64,000 nucleotides of DNA from Aliishimia ponticola (GCF_004803475.1 NZ_SRKY01000005.1:186001-250000), one strand, 5' to 3'; counted from the first letter of the stretch, positions 38,848-47,930 are shown. Numbers and translations are program-made. Notes: generated by a model not told the origin, from the sequence alone.

Positions 38848-39336
38848 TCAGTTTACGATGAATTCCATGATGAGAAGGTCTTTGACCCGGCCCTGACCGG
38901 TCACGATCTGAACACGTCTCAACATTTGCGCCCTCAGACGCGCCAGCGCAGAAGGGTCTTCAATATCGGAGACCTTGAGCGCACGTAGGTAGCTGTTCAG
39001 CACATCGACGACGCGCGGCAGTAATAGCTGCACGTCTTCCTTGTAAGCGGTCGGCACCTCGAGATGCGCGCGGAAGCGCAGATGGCTGCGTTGCGGGCCG
39101 CTGGATAGCGCAATGGTCAGCGGTTCGATTTCAACGAAGTCGATCGGCGGAAGCCCTTCGACCTCTTCGATCTCCTCCGCGTGTTCAACGTGTTCCGCCG
39201 GACCGAGAATCATCCCGGACCACGTGGCATAGAAGCCGCCGCCGCCACCAATGATGGCAAGCAAAAGCCCTATGATCAAAGGCATTTTCGAGGATTTCGT
39301 CGGGATATCTTCTTCTTCGGCAACTGCTTCGGACAT
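38848..39336 (-). CDS. fliL: Flagellar basal-body-associated protein FliL
   Basis: Single-pass membrane protein that surrounds the stators and supports motor torque, 162 residues from the ATG at 39336. It has an acidic N-terminus, one helix (MPLIIGLLLAIIGGGGGFYATW), and a periplasmic stomatin-like domain ending with TGQGRVKDLLIMEFIVN, the typical FliL C-terminus. Ribosome-binding GGTGGAAG precedes this ATG; an upstream start at 39369 would add eleven residues. It is the first gene of the minus-strand motor operon and diverges from fliF across a CtrA-like box. Confidence 0.92.
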   Translation of the reverse strand: MSEAVAEEEDIPTKSSKMPLIIGLLLAIIGGGGGFYATWSGMILGPAEHVEHAEEIEEVEGLPPIDFVEIEPLTIALSSGPQRSHLRFRAHLEVPTAYKEDVQLLLPRVVDVLNSYLRALKVSDIEDPSALARLRAQMLRRVQIVTGQGRVKDLLIMEFIVN

Positions 39337-39382
39337 GGGTCTTCCACCTATTTCTGGCGGGACCATCATTAACCTGTAGGCA

Positions 39383-39397
39383 CTAACCGATTGTTAA
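39383..39397. promoter_or_regulatory. CtrA-like box in the fliL/fliF divergent promoter
   Basis: CTAA-CCGATTG-TTAA matches the alphaproteobacterial CtrA consensus TTAA-N7-TTAA with one mismatch. It sits midway between the fliL start (39336, minus) and the proposed fliF start (39460, plus), which is the right place for a shared activator site. CtrA control of flagellar genes is established in Caulobacter and several Rhodobacterales; binding here is inferred. Confidence 0.55.
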
Positions 39398-39459
39398 GCG
39401 AGATCAGTCTATCACGGTTGCAGAAGCAGGGCAGAAGGCCCGAGCAGACGGAGGCACTA

Positions 39460-41082
39460 GTGCAGCAGCTGTTGAATGTATGGATGGGGCTCTCGCCAGG
39501 GCGTAGGGTGATCACGGTCGGGGCCACTTTGGGTATTTTCTTCGCGATTCTCGCAATGACGCGGATCGTGTCGGCGCCAACGATGAGTCTGCTTTACGCC
39601 GGTCTGGAGCCGTCGGCTGCCGGAGAAGTCGTTCGGTCTCTCGAAGCGCGTGGCATGAACTACGACATCCGCGGGGGATCGATTTTCGTCGAGACGCGGC
39701 AGCGTGACGAACTGCGCATGACACTTGCGAGTGAGGGGCTGCCAGCGAATAGCTCGGGGGGCTATGAACTGCTCGACAGTCTCAATGGGTTCGGCACGAC
39801 CTCTCAGATGTTCGATGCGGCTTATTGGCGTGCCAAGGAGGGCGAGCTTGCGCGTACGATCGTTGCGGCGCCGCATATTTCGTCCGCGCGTGTCCATATC
39901 GCCAATGGCGGGTCGAACCCGTTCCAGCGGGGCGTGACACCAACGGCTTCGGTCGCGGTGAACCCCGTCGGCGGGGAGCTTAGCGCCGCTCAAGCGAAGT
40001 CCTTGAAGTTTCTGGTGGCTTCCGCTGTCGCCGGTTTGTCGCCAGAGGATGTTGCGGTGATCGGTGCGAATGGCGCGCTTTTTGGCAACACCGAAGAGGA
40101 CGCACCAGGAGACACGGCAGAGGATCGCTCCGACCGCTTGAAGCAAAAGGTGGAACGCCTTCTGGAAGCGCGCGTTGGGCCGGGAAATGCCATCGTCGAG
40201 GTGAGTGTCGACACAGTGACCGAAAGCGAAGAAATTCGCGAACGCCGCTTTGATCCGGAGGGTCGCGTCGCGATCAGCACGGATACGGAAGAGGTCAGCA
40301 ACGCATCCTCGCAAGCCGCTCAGGGGCAGGTGACCGTCGCGTCGAATCTGCCCGACGGTGATGCTGCTGGTGGTGACGGTTCTAGCTCTCAGAATAGCCA
40401 AACACGAGAGCGGGTGAACTATGAAGTATCTGAAACAGAACGCGAAATCGTCCGTGCGCCGGGGGCGATCAAACGCCTGACCGTGGCGGTCCTGGTGAAT
40501 GGCACGCAGGTCGAAAACGCTGCCGGGGAAATTGAAAACGAACCCCGCAGTGAAGAGGAAATGGCGGCGTTGCGGGAGCTCGTCGAATCGGCCGTTGGTT
40601 TCGATGAAACGCGGGGCGATGTCATTACGATCAAATCGATGGGGCTGCTCGCCGTGGCGCCCATGGGGACAGAGGCGACGAGTTCACTGTTCGATGGCGT
40701 GGCGCTTGATCTGATGTCCGTGATCCAGATGGCAGTGCTGGCCCTGGTCACGCTTATCCTTGGATTGTTCGTGGTGCGGCCGCTGCTTTCGGGCGGGGCT
40801 CAAGCGGAAACCAGCGAAACTCTGGCGCTTCCGGCAGAGGCGGGTGGCTCGGATGAAGGCCTTAACCTGCCCAGTCTTGACGGACAAATCGATGAACCCG
40901 CCGGCAGTCTCCCGCCTCTGGATTTCGGTGGCGGCGCAGGAACCTTGCCCGAACTTCCGATGATGGGCGGTGATGCCAGCGGGAACCCTGCAGATCGCCT
41001 TCGGAACATGATCGAAGAACGGCAAACCGAGACTGTCGAAATTCTGCGTAACTGGTTGGAAGATAAGGAAGAGGTCGCGTGA
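39460..41082 (+). CDS. fliF: Flagellar MS-ring protein FliF
   Basis: Forms the MS ring, the base on which the flagellum is built; 540 residues, with membrane helices near both ends (VITVGATLGIFFAILAMTRIV and VIQMAVLALVTLILGLFVVRPLL). Periplasmic ring-building motifs include SLLYAGLEPSAAGEVVRSLE and a GELARTIVAAPHISSARVHI stretch. The C-terminus carries the FliG-binding tail. I chose the GTG at 39460 because GGAGG lies exactly 5 bases upstream and the product begins MQQLLNVW; a longer reading from TTG at 39391 would start inside the CtrA-like box. It overlaps fliH by one base. Confidence 0.95.
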   Translation: MQQLLNVWMGLSPGRRVITVGATLGIFFAILAMTRIVSAPTMSLLYAGLEPSAAGEVVRSLEARGMNYDIRGGSIFVETRQRDELRMTLASEGLPANSSGGYELLDSLNGFGTTSQMFDAAYWRAKEGELARTIVAAPHISSARVHIANGGSNPFQRGVTPTASVAVNPVGGELSAAQAKSLKFLVASAVAGLSPEDVAVIGANGALFGNTEEDAPGDTAEDRSDRLKQKVERLLEARVGPGNAIVEVSVDTVTESEEIRERRFDPEGRVAISTDTEEVSNASSQAAQGQVTVASNLPDGDAAGGDGSSSQNSQTRERVNYEVSETEREIVRAPGAIKRLTVAVLVNGTQVENAAGEIENEPRSEEEMAALRELVESAVGFDETRGDVITIKSMGLLAVAPMGTEATSSLFDGVALDLMSVIQMAVLALVTLILGLFVVRPLLSGGAQAETSETLALPAEAGGSDEGLNLPSLDGQIDEPAGSLPPLDFGGGAGTLPELPMMGGDASGNPADRLRNMIEERQTETVEILRNWLEDKEEVA

Positions 41083-41681
41083 TGGCGGTAGCTCAATTAT
41101 TCGAAGAATTTGGCCGCGATCCCATTCCGGAGGTCGAGGTCAAACCGCTCGAAGTCGAAGATGTCGAAGACCTGAAGCTCAAAGCTTTTGAAGAGGGATA
41201 TGGCGCGGGTTGGGATGATGCGGTTACGGCACAGGTGCAAAGCGGCAAGTACGTGTCCGATGCGCTGAAGCAGAATTTGGCCGCGTTGAGCGTGACGCGA
41301 GAAGACGTGTTGCTGTCTTTTATGCAGGCTTCGGAGAGCCTCTTCAAAGAGATTGCCGCGAAAGTCCTTCCGGAGGTAGCGAACCGCGTTTTGGTGGATC
41401 ATGTCGTGTCCGTGCTGACGAACGCAGTGCGCCAGGCCACAGATCAAGACGTGTCGATCACGGTTGCGCCGAGCGAGGTCGCCTCTGTCACTTCGCGTCT
41501 AGAAAGCGAAGGGTCAGATCAAATCGAAGTGCACGGAAATCCTCAGCTGTCCCCGGGCCAAGCTGAGCTGAAACTCGGCCGCATTGAAAAGCAGATCGAT
41601 TTGCCGGCGATGATATCAGAGATTTCCGCCGCAATCGACGCATTCCACAAGTCAGTTGAAGAAGGAAACAGTCATGTCTGA
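41082..41681 (+). CDS. fliH: Flagellar assembly protein FliH-like
   Basis: A 199-residue acidic protein in the FliH position between fliF and fliN. The N-terminal VAQLFEEFGRD...VEVKPLEVEDVEDLKLKA segment, a GYGAGWDDA motif (GxxxG-like repeat region of FliH) and a helical C-terminal half fit a FliH that regulates the FliI ATPase and docks to FliN. The ATG at 41082 overlaps the fliF stop; a GTG one codon earlier is possible. Sequence similarity to enterobacterial FliH is weak, so context carries much of the call. Confidence 0.75.
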   Translation: MAVAQLFEEFGRDPIPEVEVKPLEVEDVEDLKLKAFEEGYGAGWDDAVTAQVQSGKYVSDALKQNLAALSVTREDVLLSFMQASESLFKEIAAKVLPEVANRVLVDHVVSVLTNAVRQATDQDVSITVAPSEVASVTSRLESEGSDQIEVHGNPQLSPGQAELKLGRIEKQIDLPAMISEISAAIDAFHKSVEEGNSHV

Positions 41682-41958
41682 GACACCGGCATCGGCAGAA
41701 ACATCGAACCCCTTCACCTCCGTTCCGATTGAAGTCACTGTCTCCGTCGGCAGAGCGAAGCCGATGATCCGCGACTTGGTGAAGCTGGGTCAAAACGCTG
41801 TGCTCGAGCTGGATCGCAAAGTTGACGATCCGGTGGAGCTTTTTGTCGGCGATCGACTTATCGCCCGTGGAACGCTCGAGGAGACCGGCGAAGAAGGTAG
41901 TGGCGAACTGAGCGTCCGCTTGACCGAGATCATCGATCTGAAAAGTGGGCTGAGTTGA
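41674..41958 (+). CDS. fliN: Flagellar motor switch protein FliN
   Basis: C-ring component with a SpoA domain, 94 residues. The core VPIEVTVSVGRAKPMIRDLVKLGQNAVLEL and the following ELFVGDRLIARGTLE match FliN. The ATG overlaps the end of fliH by 8 bases and fliP begins 2 bases after the stop. FliM and FliG, its switch partners, are not in this window. Confidence 0.93.
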   Translation: MSETPASAETSNPFTSVPIEVTVSVGRAKPMIRDLVKLGQNAVLELDRKVDDPVELFVGDRLIARGTLEETGEEGSGELSVRLTEIIDLKSGLS

Positions 41959-41960
41959 AC

Positions 41961-42689
41961 ATGCTGCTACGACTGCTTCTCGCAGGTGCGGTTATGTTCC
42001 TGCCTGAGGTCGCATCCGCGCAAGATATCTCCATCTCAATAGGGGATGGGGAATCTCTTTCTGCGCGGACAATTCAATTGTTCGCCTTGATCACGGTGCT
42101 GAGCCTGGCACCGGGGATCGCGATCATGGTCACCTGCTTTCCGTTTCTCATCACAGTGTTGTCGATCCTTCGCCAGGCAATCGGGTTGCAGCAATCCCCG
42201 CCAAACATGTTGATCGTCAGCCTCGCGCTTTTCATGACGTATTTCATCATGGAGCCTGTTTTCATGGCCGCTTGGGACGCGGGCATTGGACCGTTGACGC
42301 GTGAAGAGATCGATATCGAAACCGCGTTTTCCCGCACGTTGGAGCCGTTTCGCGGATTTATGGTTAATCGTTTGGACGCTGATACTTTCACGGCCATGGC
42401 TGATTTGAGGCCGGGAACTGTCGGCCTTGCGCCGACCGCAGATGCGCCGCTGTCGGTCTTGATACCGAGCTTCCTTCTCTCCGAGATCTCGCGCGCGTTT
42501 CAGGTTGGGTTCCTTGTGTTCATGCCCTTCCTCATCATCGATCTCGTGGTCGCCGCAGTGCTGATGTCCATGGGCATGATGATGGTGCCCCCGGCAATCG
42601 TCTCATTGCCCTTCAAGCTAGCTTTCTTCGTTGTTGCCGATGGCTGGAGCTTGATCGCAGGAAGCCTCGTTCGAAGCTATTTCCCCTGA
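41961..42689 (+). CDS. fliP: Flagellar export protein FliP
   Basis: Core subunit of the export gate, 242 residues, made with a signal peptide (LLRLLLAGAVMFLPEVASA) as is normal for FliP. The family segments LALFMTYFIMEPVF, FLLSEISRAFQVGFLVFMPFLIIDLVVAAVL and MGMMMVPPAIVSLPFKLAFFV are all present. I chose the ATG at 41961 because the TTG two codons earlier overlaps fliN. It ends the plus-strand fliF operon, and a long hairpin follows. Confidence 0.95.
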   Translation: MLLRLLLAGAVMFLPEVASAQDISISIGDGESLSARTIQLFALITVLSLAPGIAIMVTCFPFLITVLSILRQAIGLQQSPPNMLIVSLALFMTYFIMEPVFMAAWDAGIGPLTREEIDIETAFSRTLEPFRGFMVNRLDADTFTAMADLRPGTVGLAPTADAPLSVLIPSFLLSEISRAFQVGFLVFMPFLIIDLVVAAVLMSMGMMMVPPAIVSLPFKLAFFVVADGWSLIAGSLVRSYFP

Positions 42690-42704
42690 CAAAGAGTGGT
42701 TGGT

Positions 42705-42744
42705 CGCTCGTGGCAGCACGCTCGAGGGTGTGTTGCCACGAGCG
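42705..42744 (+). terminator. Long hairpin after fliP
   Basis: CGCTCGTGGCA (42705-42715) pairs perfectly with TGCCACGAGCG (42734-42744), and pairing can extend inward with two wobble pairs to about 17 bp around a 6-nt loop. It lies 15 bases after the fliP stop. There is no U-tract, so it is a probable 3'-end structure or Rho-type terminator. The rest of the gap to 42917 shows no gene. Confidence 0.5.
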
Positions 42745-42917
42745 TAACGCAGAATGCAGCCACACTTAGTGGCGTGCACCTCGCTGGCCTTGGACGATGC
42801 TAGGTCAATGACCGCTTTACGGTTTGGACCAACGCCAATAGCAAGCTACCCACAAATGTTGGTCAGGGGGCTATGGGACCCGCGCATCACAAACACATGC
42901 TGCTCTGCATACAAGAC

Positions 42918-42946
42918 AACGCCCCCGTGCGAAGCACGAGGGCGTT
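42918..42946 (-). terminator. Terminator of the motB-flgE-flgK-flgL-flgI unit
   Basis: AACGCCCCCGTGC (42918-42930) pairs with GCACGAGGGCGTT (42934-42946) with a single mismatch over a GAA triloop. On the minus strand it lies 24 bases past the flgI stop and is followed by GTCTTGT, a weak U-rich tail. Very stable 13-bp hairpins with tri- or tetraloops of this form are typical alphaproteobacterial terminators. Confidence 0.7.
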
Positions 42947-42970
42947 ATCAAAAGTCGCGCGTTGGCGCGC

Positions 42971-44071
42971 TCAGCGGACGATGAATTCCGCGTGGAGCGC
43001 GCCAGCCGCCTTGATGCTTTTCAGGATGTCGATCATGTCGCGAGGCGCGATACCCAAGGCATTCAGCCCGGCAATCACTTGGGACAGCGAGGTTCCTTCC
43101 GGCACTTCGGCGAGGCCGATGCCCGGTTCTTCCTCGATTTCCGCTTCTGTGCGCGGCAGGACAACAGTCTCCCCCTCCGCAAACGGGTTCGGCTGGACGG
43201 CCACAGGACGCTCGGCGATCCGTAGCGTCAGGTTGCCTTGCGATACGGCGACGCGCGAAATACGGACATCCTCGCCCATGACGATTGTTCCAGACCGTTG
43301 ATCCACGATCACCCTGGCTGGCAGCTCCGGTTCTACTTCGATGTTTTCAATTCGCCCCAGTGCATGGGCCACGGAACGGGCGCGAGTGGCAGACACATCT
43401 AGTCGGATCGTGCCGCCGTCCAACATTAATGCGACCGACCGGCCAAATTCCGCGTTGATGGCGCGTTCGATCCGTGCGGCCGTCGTGAAGTCTGCTTCAC
43501 GTAAGGCAAGGCGCATGTCACCAAGCGAGTCGAGGTCGAAGTCTACCTCACGCTCAATCCGCGCACCCGATGGGATGACGCCAGACGTGGGCACACCCTG
43601 CGTAACTTCGGCGCCGTCGCCTTCCGCCACCGCGCCGCCAGCAATGATCGTGCCCTGCGCCACCGCATAGATCTCTCCGTCCGCTGCGTTCAAGGGTGTC
43701 ATGATAAGAGTGCCGCCGAGCAGGCTGCTTGCGTCGCCGATGGCAGACACCGTCACGTCGATCTGGCTGCCAGTCCGTGAAAACGGCGGCAGCGTCGCAG
43801 TGACGAGTACCGCAGCCACGTTCTTGGGGCGGAATTGCTCGCCCGTGACATTCACGCCCAACCGTTCGAGGATGTTCGACATGATGTCTTCGGTGAACGG
43901 AGAGTTCCGCAGACCGTCGCCGGTTCCGTTCAGGCCCACGACAAGTCCGTAGCCGACAAGGTCATTCCCGCGGACGCCGTCGAAATTCACCAGATCCTTG
44001 ATACGGACTGGTCCGGCGGTGGCTTGGGTGGCGATCATCAGGACCGCGATGAGGATTCGAAAAAAGGTCAT
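42971..44071 (-). CDS. flgI: Flagellar P-ring protein FlgI
   Basis: Forms the periplasmic P ring around the rod in the peptidoglycan layer. The 366-residue precursor has a signal peptide (FFRILIAVLMIATQATAG). FlgI hallmarks are RIKDLVNFDGVRGNDLVGYGLVVGLNGTGD and TLPPFSRTGSQIDVTVSAIGDASSLLGGTL. The C-terminal GIAPRDMIDILKSIKAAGALHAE block matches too. It overlaps flgL by 4 bases and is the last gene of the operon. FlgH and FlgA, its usual neighbours, lie outside the window. Confidence 0.96.
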   Translation of the reverse strand: MTFFRILIAVLMIATQATAGPVRIKDLVNFDGVRGNDLVGYGLVVGLNGTGDGLRNSPFTEDIMSNILERLGVNVTGEQFRPKNVAAVLVTATLPPFSRTGSQIDVTVSAIGDASSLLGGTLIMTPLNAADGEIYAVAQGTIIAGGAVAEGDGAEVTQGVPTSGVIPSGARIEREVDFDLDSLGDMRLALREADFTTAARIERAINAEFGRSVALMLDGGTIRLDVSATRARSVAHALGRIENIEVEPELPARVIVDQRSGTIVMGEDVRISRVAVSQGNLTLRIAERPVAVQPNPFAEGETVVLPRTEAEIEEEPGIGLAEVPEGTSLSQVIAGLNALGIAPRDMIDILKSIKAAGALHAEFIVR

Positions 44072-45075
44072 CTCAGGAAATTCACCAATGAGAGTTGTGA
44101 CAACCGCACGGTCACCGTGTAGAGGCTTTCGAGTTGGAACTGCGCGGCTTCAAGTTCGGTTGCCGCTTCGTAGGGATCGATCGACAGAAGCGCTGACTTG
44201 GCGTATTCCAGTCCCGACATCTCGGTCTGGTTCCGAACTTTCCAGCCTGCGACCTGCTCTTGAAGCAAGCCAACACTTGCCTGTCGCGACACGATGTTGG
44301 TTTCAGCCGTCAGAAGGTTTTCTCCGGACGCACGGAAAAGAGCGCTCTTGTCAGTGCCGGAAAGGGTGACCCCGCTTGAGGTTGCCATTGCAGCCATCGC
44401 CAATGACTTCAGAGTGTTCTTGAAAACGTCGTCGTTTGCACGGATGTCGACGCTGACTTCTGCGGACTCCGACATCTGGAAAGGCGCGAGCGCGGTATCG
44501 CTGCCCGTATAGGCGAATGCGTCAAACCCCAGCGGGTCGGCGAACCAGGTATCCAGCGCGGTTTCCACGTCGGTGGCGGATGTCGCGCCGGCGACGACGG
44601 CTTCGATCTCCGTCAGGATATCGGACGCGCTTACCAACGGGTTTTGATCGGTCATATCGCCGGCGAAAAGGCTACGCCCCGCCGCTTCGGAGTTAAGAAG
44701 TGAGACGACCGTCGAAAATTGTACGCGCGCTTCATTGGCCAGCGCCTCGGTCGAGGAGACCGAGTTGCTGGAGTCACCTGCTATCACACTGCGAGCGAAT
44801 GTGGCGGAGACGTCGCTGATCTGCTCAAGCTGTGCCTGCGCAAGATCGGCGTATTGTTCCGCCTCGCTGATGGATACGTCGAACCCTTCGAGAACACGCA
44901 TATCCCGTTCGATGCTCGTAAGGCGTGAATAGCTTCCGCCCAAATGATCCGCAATATCCGCTGTTTGTCCCGACGAAAGCTCCAGATTCAGCTTTTCGAT
45001 CTCCGTTTTCAGGAGAGTGCTTTGATTTCGCAATGCATAGGCGCGTGCGAGGTCGCCGTAGGAATTTACTGGCAT
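44068..45075 (-). CDS. flgL: Flagellar hook-filament junction protein FlgL
   Basis: Hook-associated protein 3, a 335-residue flagellin-like helical protein. The N-terminal segment (YALRNQSTLLKTEIEKLNLELSSGQ) and the C-terminal helix (YEAATELEAAQFQLESLYTVT) are the D0/D1 heptad regions of the FlgL/flagellin family. The divergent centre is as expected. It is placed between flgK (one-base overlap) and flgI (4-base overlap). Flagellin itself is not in the window. Confidence 0.9.
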   Translation of the reverse strand: MPVNSYGDLARAYALRNQSTLLKTEIEKLNLELSSGQTADIADHLGGSYSRLTSIERDMRVLEGFDVSISEAEQYADLAQAQLEQISDVSATFARSVIAGDSSNSVSSTEALANEARVQFSTVVSLLNSEAAGRSLFAGDMTDQNPLVSASDILTEIEAVVAGATSATDVETALDTWFADPLGFDAFAYTGSDTALAPFQMSESAEVSVDIRANDDVFKNTLKSLAMAAMATSSGVTLSGTDKSALFRASGENLLTAETNIVSRQASVGLLQEQVAGWKVRNQTEMSGLEYAKSALLSIDPYEAATELEAAQFQLESLYTVTVRLSQLSLVNFLR

Positions 45076-46532
45076 TATCCAATCTCCATCAAGGTATCCA
45101 TCATCTCAGAAACCACCTGCAGCATCCGAGCATTGGCGGAGTAGGCTTGTTCCATCAGCATCAGTTGCTGAAGCTCTTGGTCGGTATCGACACCAGCGGC
45201 GTTCTCGGCCTGCGACATTTCGAAATACGTGGCTGACGCGAAGCTCAGGCTTTGCTCTGACGACAGGCGGTCAACGCCAACTTGACTCAGCAAGCTGCTC
45301 GCCAGTTCCGGCAGTGAAAACGCGCCGGTGCCAAAGCTGCCGGAAGCGGGCGTATTTTCAACGGAAAGCGTGGCACGCAATGTGTTCAGCAGCGAGGCTT
45401 GGCCAACCGGTCCGGATGTGACTGCATTCAGCCCGTCCCGAAGGCGCCAGCTTTCGCCGCCTTGCGCTGGATCGACCGCCGCGTTCAGAGAGATGCGCGA
45501 AGCGATACCGACCTCATCTGCTGGGTCGAATGCAAATCCGCCATCCGTGAAAAGGCCGGGATCCCCCGCCGCGAGCGTGGGATCGACAGCCGGGTCCTGG
45601 AACCGTTCGATCAGGTCGCGCGCAAAGGCGTCCAATTGTTCATGTGCGCTGGTTCCCAATTCGTCGCGAATTTCGAACTGCGCGGCGAGCGTCCCACCCG
45701 GAACGCTTGAATTGGCAGAGCCGGTGCGAAGGGTCAGATCGCCCATCGTCAGACCAGAAAGATTGCCGTCTTCCAAGGTCATTTCGGGCGTTACAAGGTT
45801 GACGGAATCAAAGGAGATTTCGCGCGCGGCACCGTCGATGAGGATCAGTCCGGCATCGGTGTAGAGTGCCACGCCGCCATAATCGCGCTGGGCTTCGGTC
45901 ACGGGCACGATCTCGTTGATCTCGTCGATGACTTGTTGCCGCAGGTCGATCAGAGAACTGTCGTCCTCATTGCTGATATTCAGGCCTGCAATCTTGCCGT
46001 TAAGCTCTTCGACCTCTTGCAGCGCCGCGTTCAAACGCGTGACTTGTGCGTCGATGCTGGCATCCGCTTCGGAGCGCATCTGGGAGATTTCGTCGCTGGT
46101 CGTGTTGATTGCCGTGATCAGGCTGTTCGCGGCATTGACGACAGCCGCGTGCCGTTCGGTAGCATCGGGTCGGCTGGATGCTTCAAGCAGGCGCGCGTCG
46201 AGGTCAGCGATCAAATTCGTGATAGCGCCGGGGTCGTCCGCCGTACCGAGCGCGGATTCGAGGTTGGTCATGAAGCTGTTGATGGCGGTGGCGTAACCAA
46301 GGTCCGCCTCCGCCTCTCGCCGTGATGCCAAAAGCGCCGGATCGCTGTGGCGAATGACGCCTGTAACTGTTGCGCCGCCGACCAGGTTCCCGGATGTGGC
46401 TGACACTTCCAGCGTGCGCCGGGCGTAACCCGGCGTCGTCGCGTTGGAGATGTTCGATGCGATTACATCGGTCGCGCGGCTGGCCACATTCAGCCCGGAC
46501 AGCGCGTTATTCAAAGCAGAGGAAAGTGTCAT
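45075..46532 (-). CDS. flgK: Flagellar hook-associated protein FlgK
   Basis: Hook-associated protein 1, linking hook and filament, 485 residues. The N-terminal rod-protein motif ALNNALSGLNVASRATDVIASNISNATTPGYARR, quoted in part, is diagnostic. The C-terminal axial helix runs from VDTDQELQQLMLMEQAYSANARML into SEMMDTLMEIG. It overlaps flgL at its end and follows flgE by 29 bases. Confidence 0.95.
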   Translation of the reverse strand: MTLSSALNNALSGLNVASRATDVIASNISNATTPGYARRTLEVSATSGNLVGGATVTGVIRHSDPALLASRREAEADLGYATAINSFMTNLESALGTADDPGAITNLIADLDARLLEASSRPDATERHAAVVNAANSLITAINTTSDEISQMRSEADASIDAQVTRLNAALQEVEELNGKIAGLNISNEDDSSLIDLRQQVIDEINEIVPVTEAQRDYGGVALYTDAGLILIDGAAREISFDSVNLVTPEMTLEDGNLSGLTMGDLTLRTGSANSSVPGGTLAAQFEIRDELGTSAHEQLDAFARDLIERFQDPAVDPTLAAGDPGLFTDGGFAFDPADEVGIASRISLNAAVDPAQGGESWRLRDGLNAVTSGPVGQASLLNTLRATLSVENTPASGSFGTGAFSLPELASSLLSQVGVDRLSSEQSLSFASATYFEMSQAENAAGVDTDQELQQLMLMEQAYSANARMLQVVSEMMDTLMEIG

Positions 46533-46561
46533 GTCAGGTTATCCTGTGTCGGCGGCTAGAG

Positions 46562-47872
46562 TTAGCGTTTGATGTTCGTCGTTTCCTGCAACATCTCGTC
46601 GACCGTCTGGATGACCTTCGCGTTCGAGGAGTACGCACGCTGGGTCTGGATCATGTCGGTCAATTCGTTGGCGACGTCAGTGGTGCTTTCCTCGCGAGAG
46701 AAGGCGACGATATCGCCTGTCGGCCCGTCACCTGCATCCCAGAGGAAGAAGCTGCCGCTTTCCACCGAAGGCAGATATGTCTGGAAGTCCAACGCGGTCA
46801 TCCCGTTCGGGTTCGGCAAGTCAGCCAGCGGGATTTGATAGATGGTTCGTGTAATCCCGGTGTCGAAATAGGCGGATAGCGTTCCGTTCGCATCGACTTC
46901 GATATCAACAAGGTTGCCGACTGGCGTGCCGTCCTTGTTGATGAAAACCGGCGCGAAGTTATCGGAAAGTTGCGACAGGCCATCCGCGTCACCAATGGTG
47001 CCGATGTCGATTTCGATCGGGCCACCATCAACATTGACGATGATGGTTCCTTCAGCTGCGTCATACGTCCCGCCCGAAATGGTTGCGACGGAGGCGAGCG
47101 TGCCGCCATCGGTGGAGCCATCGCTGAAGGTCAGGGTGTATTCGCCAATCGTCGCACCGCCAGAAGCGGAATCGGTCAGCACCATGGTCCATTCATTCGA
47201 TGCATCCGTCGCCGGGGAAACGGGCACGGTCGGCGTGAAGGTGATGTTGAGGCTCTCGGAAGTGCCAAGGTTGTCGTAATATTCGATCGACAGAACTTCG
47301 GTTTCGATATCGGCATCCACCTCCGTCGATGTCGCGGGCAGGTTGACGCCAAGATCGATGCTGGTGGTGGGATCGCTGGTGAACTGGTTCACGTTGATCT
47401 GGATCGGTTCCAGACCGTCGGAAGAATCCCGTGGGAAGTTGGGCACCGTGCCATCCGCATCGGCCGGCCAACCCATGAGAACCAAACCGGTTTCGGTTGT
47501 CAGGTAGCCGTCCTGGTTCTGCCGGAAAGACCCGGTCGTCGTCAGGTACATTTGCGGATCGCCATTATCCGTCTCGATTTCAGAGAGTTGCGCGACAGGC
47601 AGCATGCCTTGCCCGCGCACCGACAAATCCGTGCCGTTGCTGGTGGACACCAACGCGCCACGTTCATCGACGAGGCGGTGGGACGTCGCACGAACACCAC
47701 CGGCGGAGTAAGAGCCCCCGGTGGAGTCGATTACCATGGAGGAAAACTCAGCCTCCACCCGTTTGTACCCGTATGTGGATGCGTTCGCGATGTTGTCGGA
47801 AATCGTTGCGAGTTTCGTCGCATTCGCCGACAACGCCATAACGCCCGCATTGAGGGAAGAAGAAATCGTCAT
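46562..47872 (-). CDS. flgE: Flagellar hook protein FlgE
   Basis: Subunit of the hook, the universal joint, 436 residues. The N-terminal NAGVMALSANATKLATISDN segment leads into NIANASTYGYKRVEAEF. The hook core contains GSFRQNQDGYL and the D0 C-terminus ELTDMIQTQRAYSSNAKVIQ. The variable middle is rich in Thr/Asp and Gly as in other alphaproteobacterial hooks. A CtrA-like box lies 58 bases upstream, so it may begin a flgEKLI transcript separately from motB. Confidence 0.94.
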   Translation of the reverse strand: MTISSSLNAGVMALSANATKLATISDNIANASTYGYKRVEAEFSSMVIDSTGGSYSAGGVRATSHRLVDERGALVSTSNGTDLSVRGQGMLPVAQLSEIETDNGDPQMYLTTTGSFRQNQDGYLTTETGLVLMGWPADADGTVPNFPRDSSDGLEPIQINVNQFTSDPTTSIDLGVNLPATSTEVDADIETEVLSIEYYDNLGTSESLNITFTPTVPVSPATDASNEWTMVLTDSASGGATIGEYTLTFSDGSTDGGTLASVATISGGTYDAAEGTIIVNVDGGPIEIDIGTIGDADGLSQLSDNFAPVFINKDGTPVGNLVDIEVDANGTLSAYFDTGITRTIYQIPLADLPNPNGMTALDFQTYLPSVESGSFFLWDAGDGPTGDIVAFSREESTTDVANELTDMIQTQRAYSSNAKVIQTVDEMLQETTNIKR

Positions 47873-47930
47873 CTGGATACACCTTTCTGCTGCATCGTCC
47901 CTAGTCGATGCAACAGATAGGCGGCCCGGC

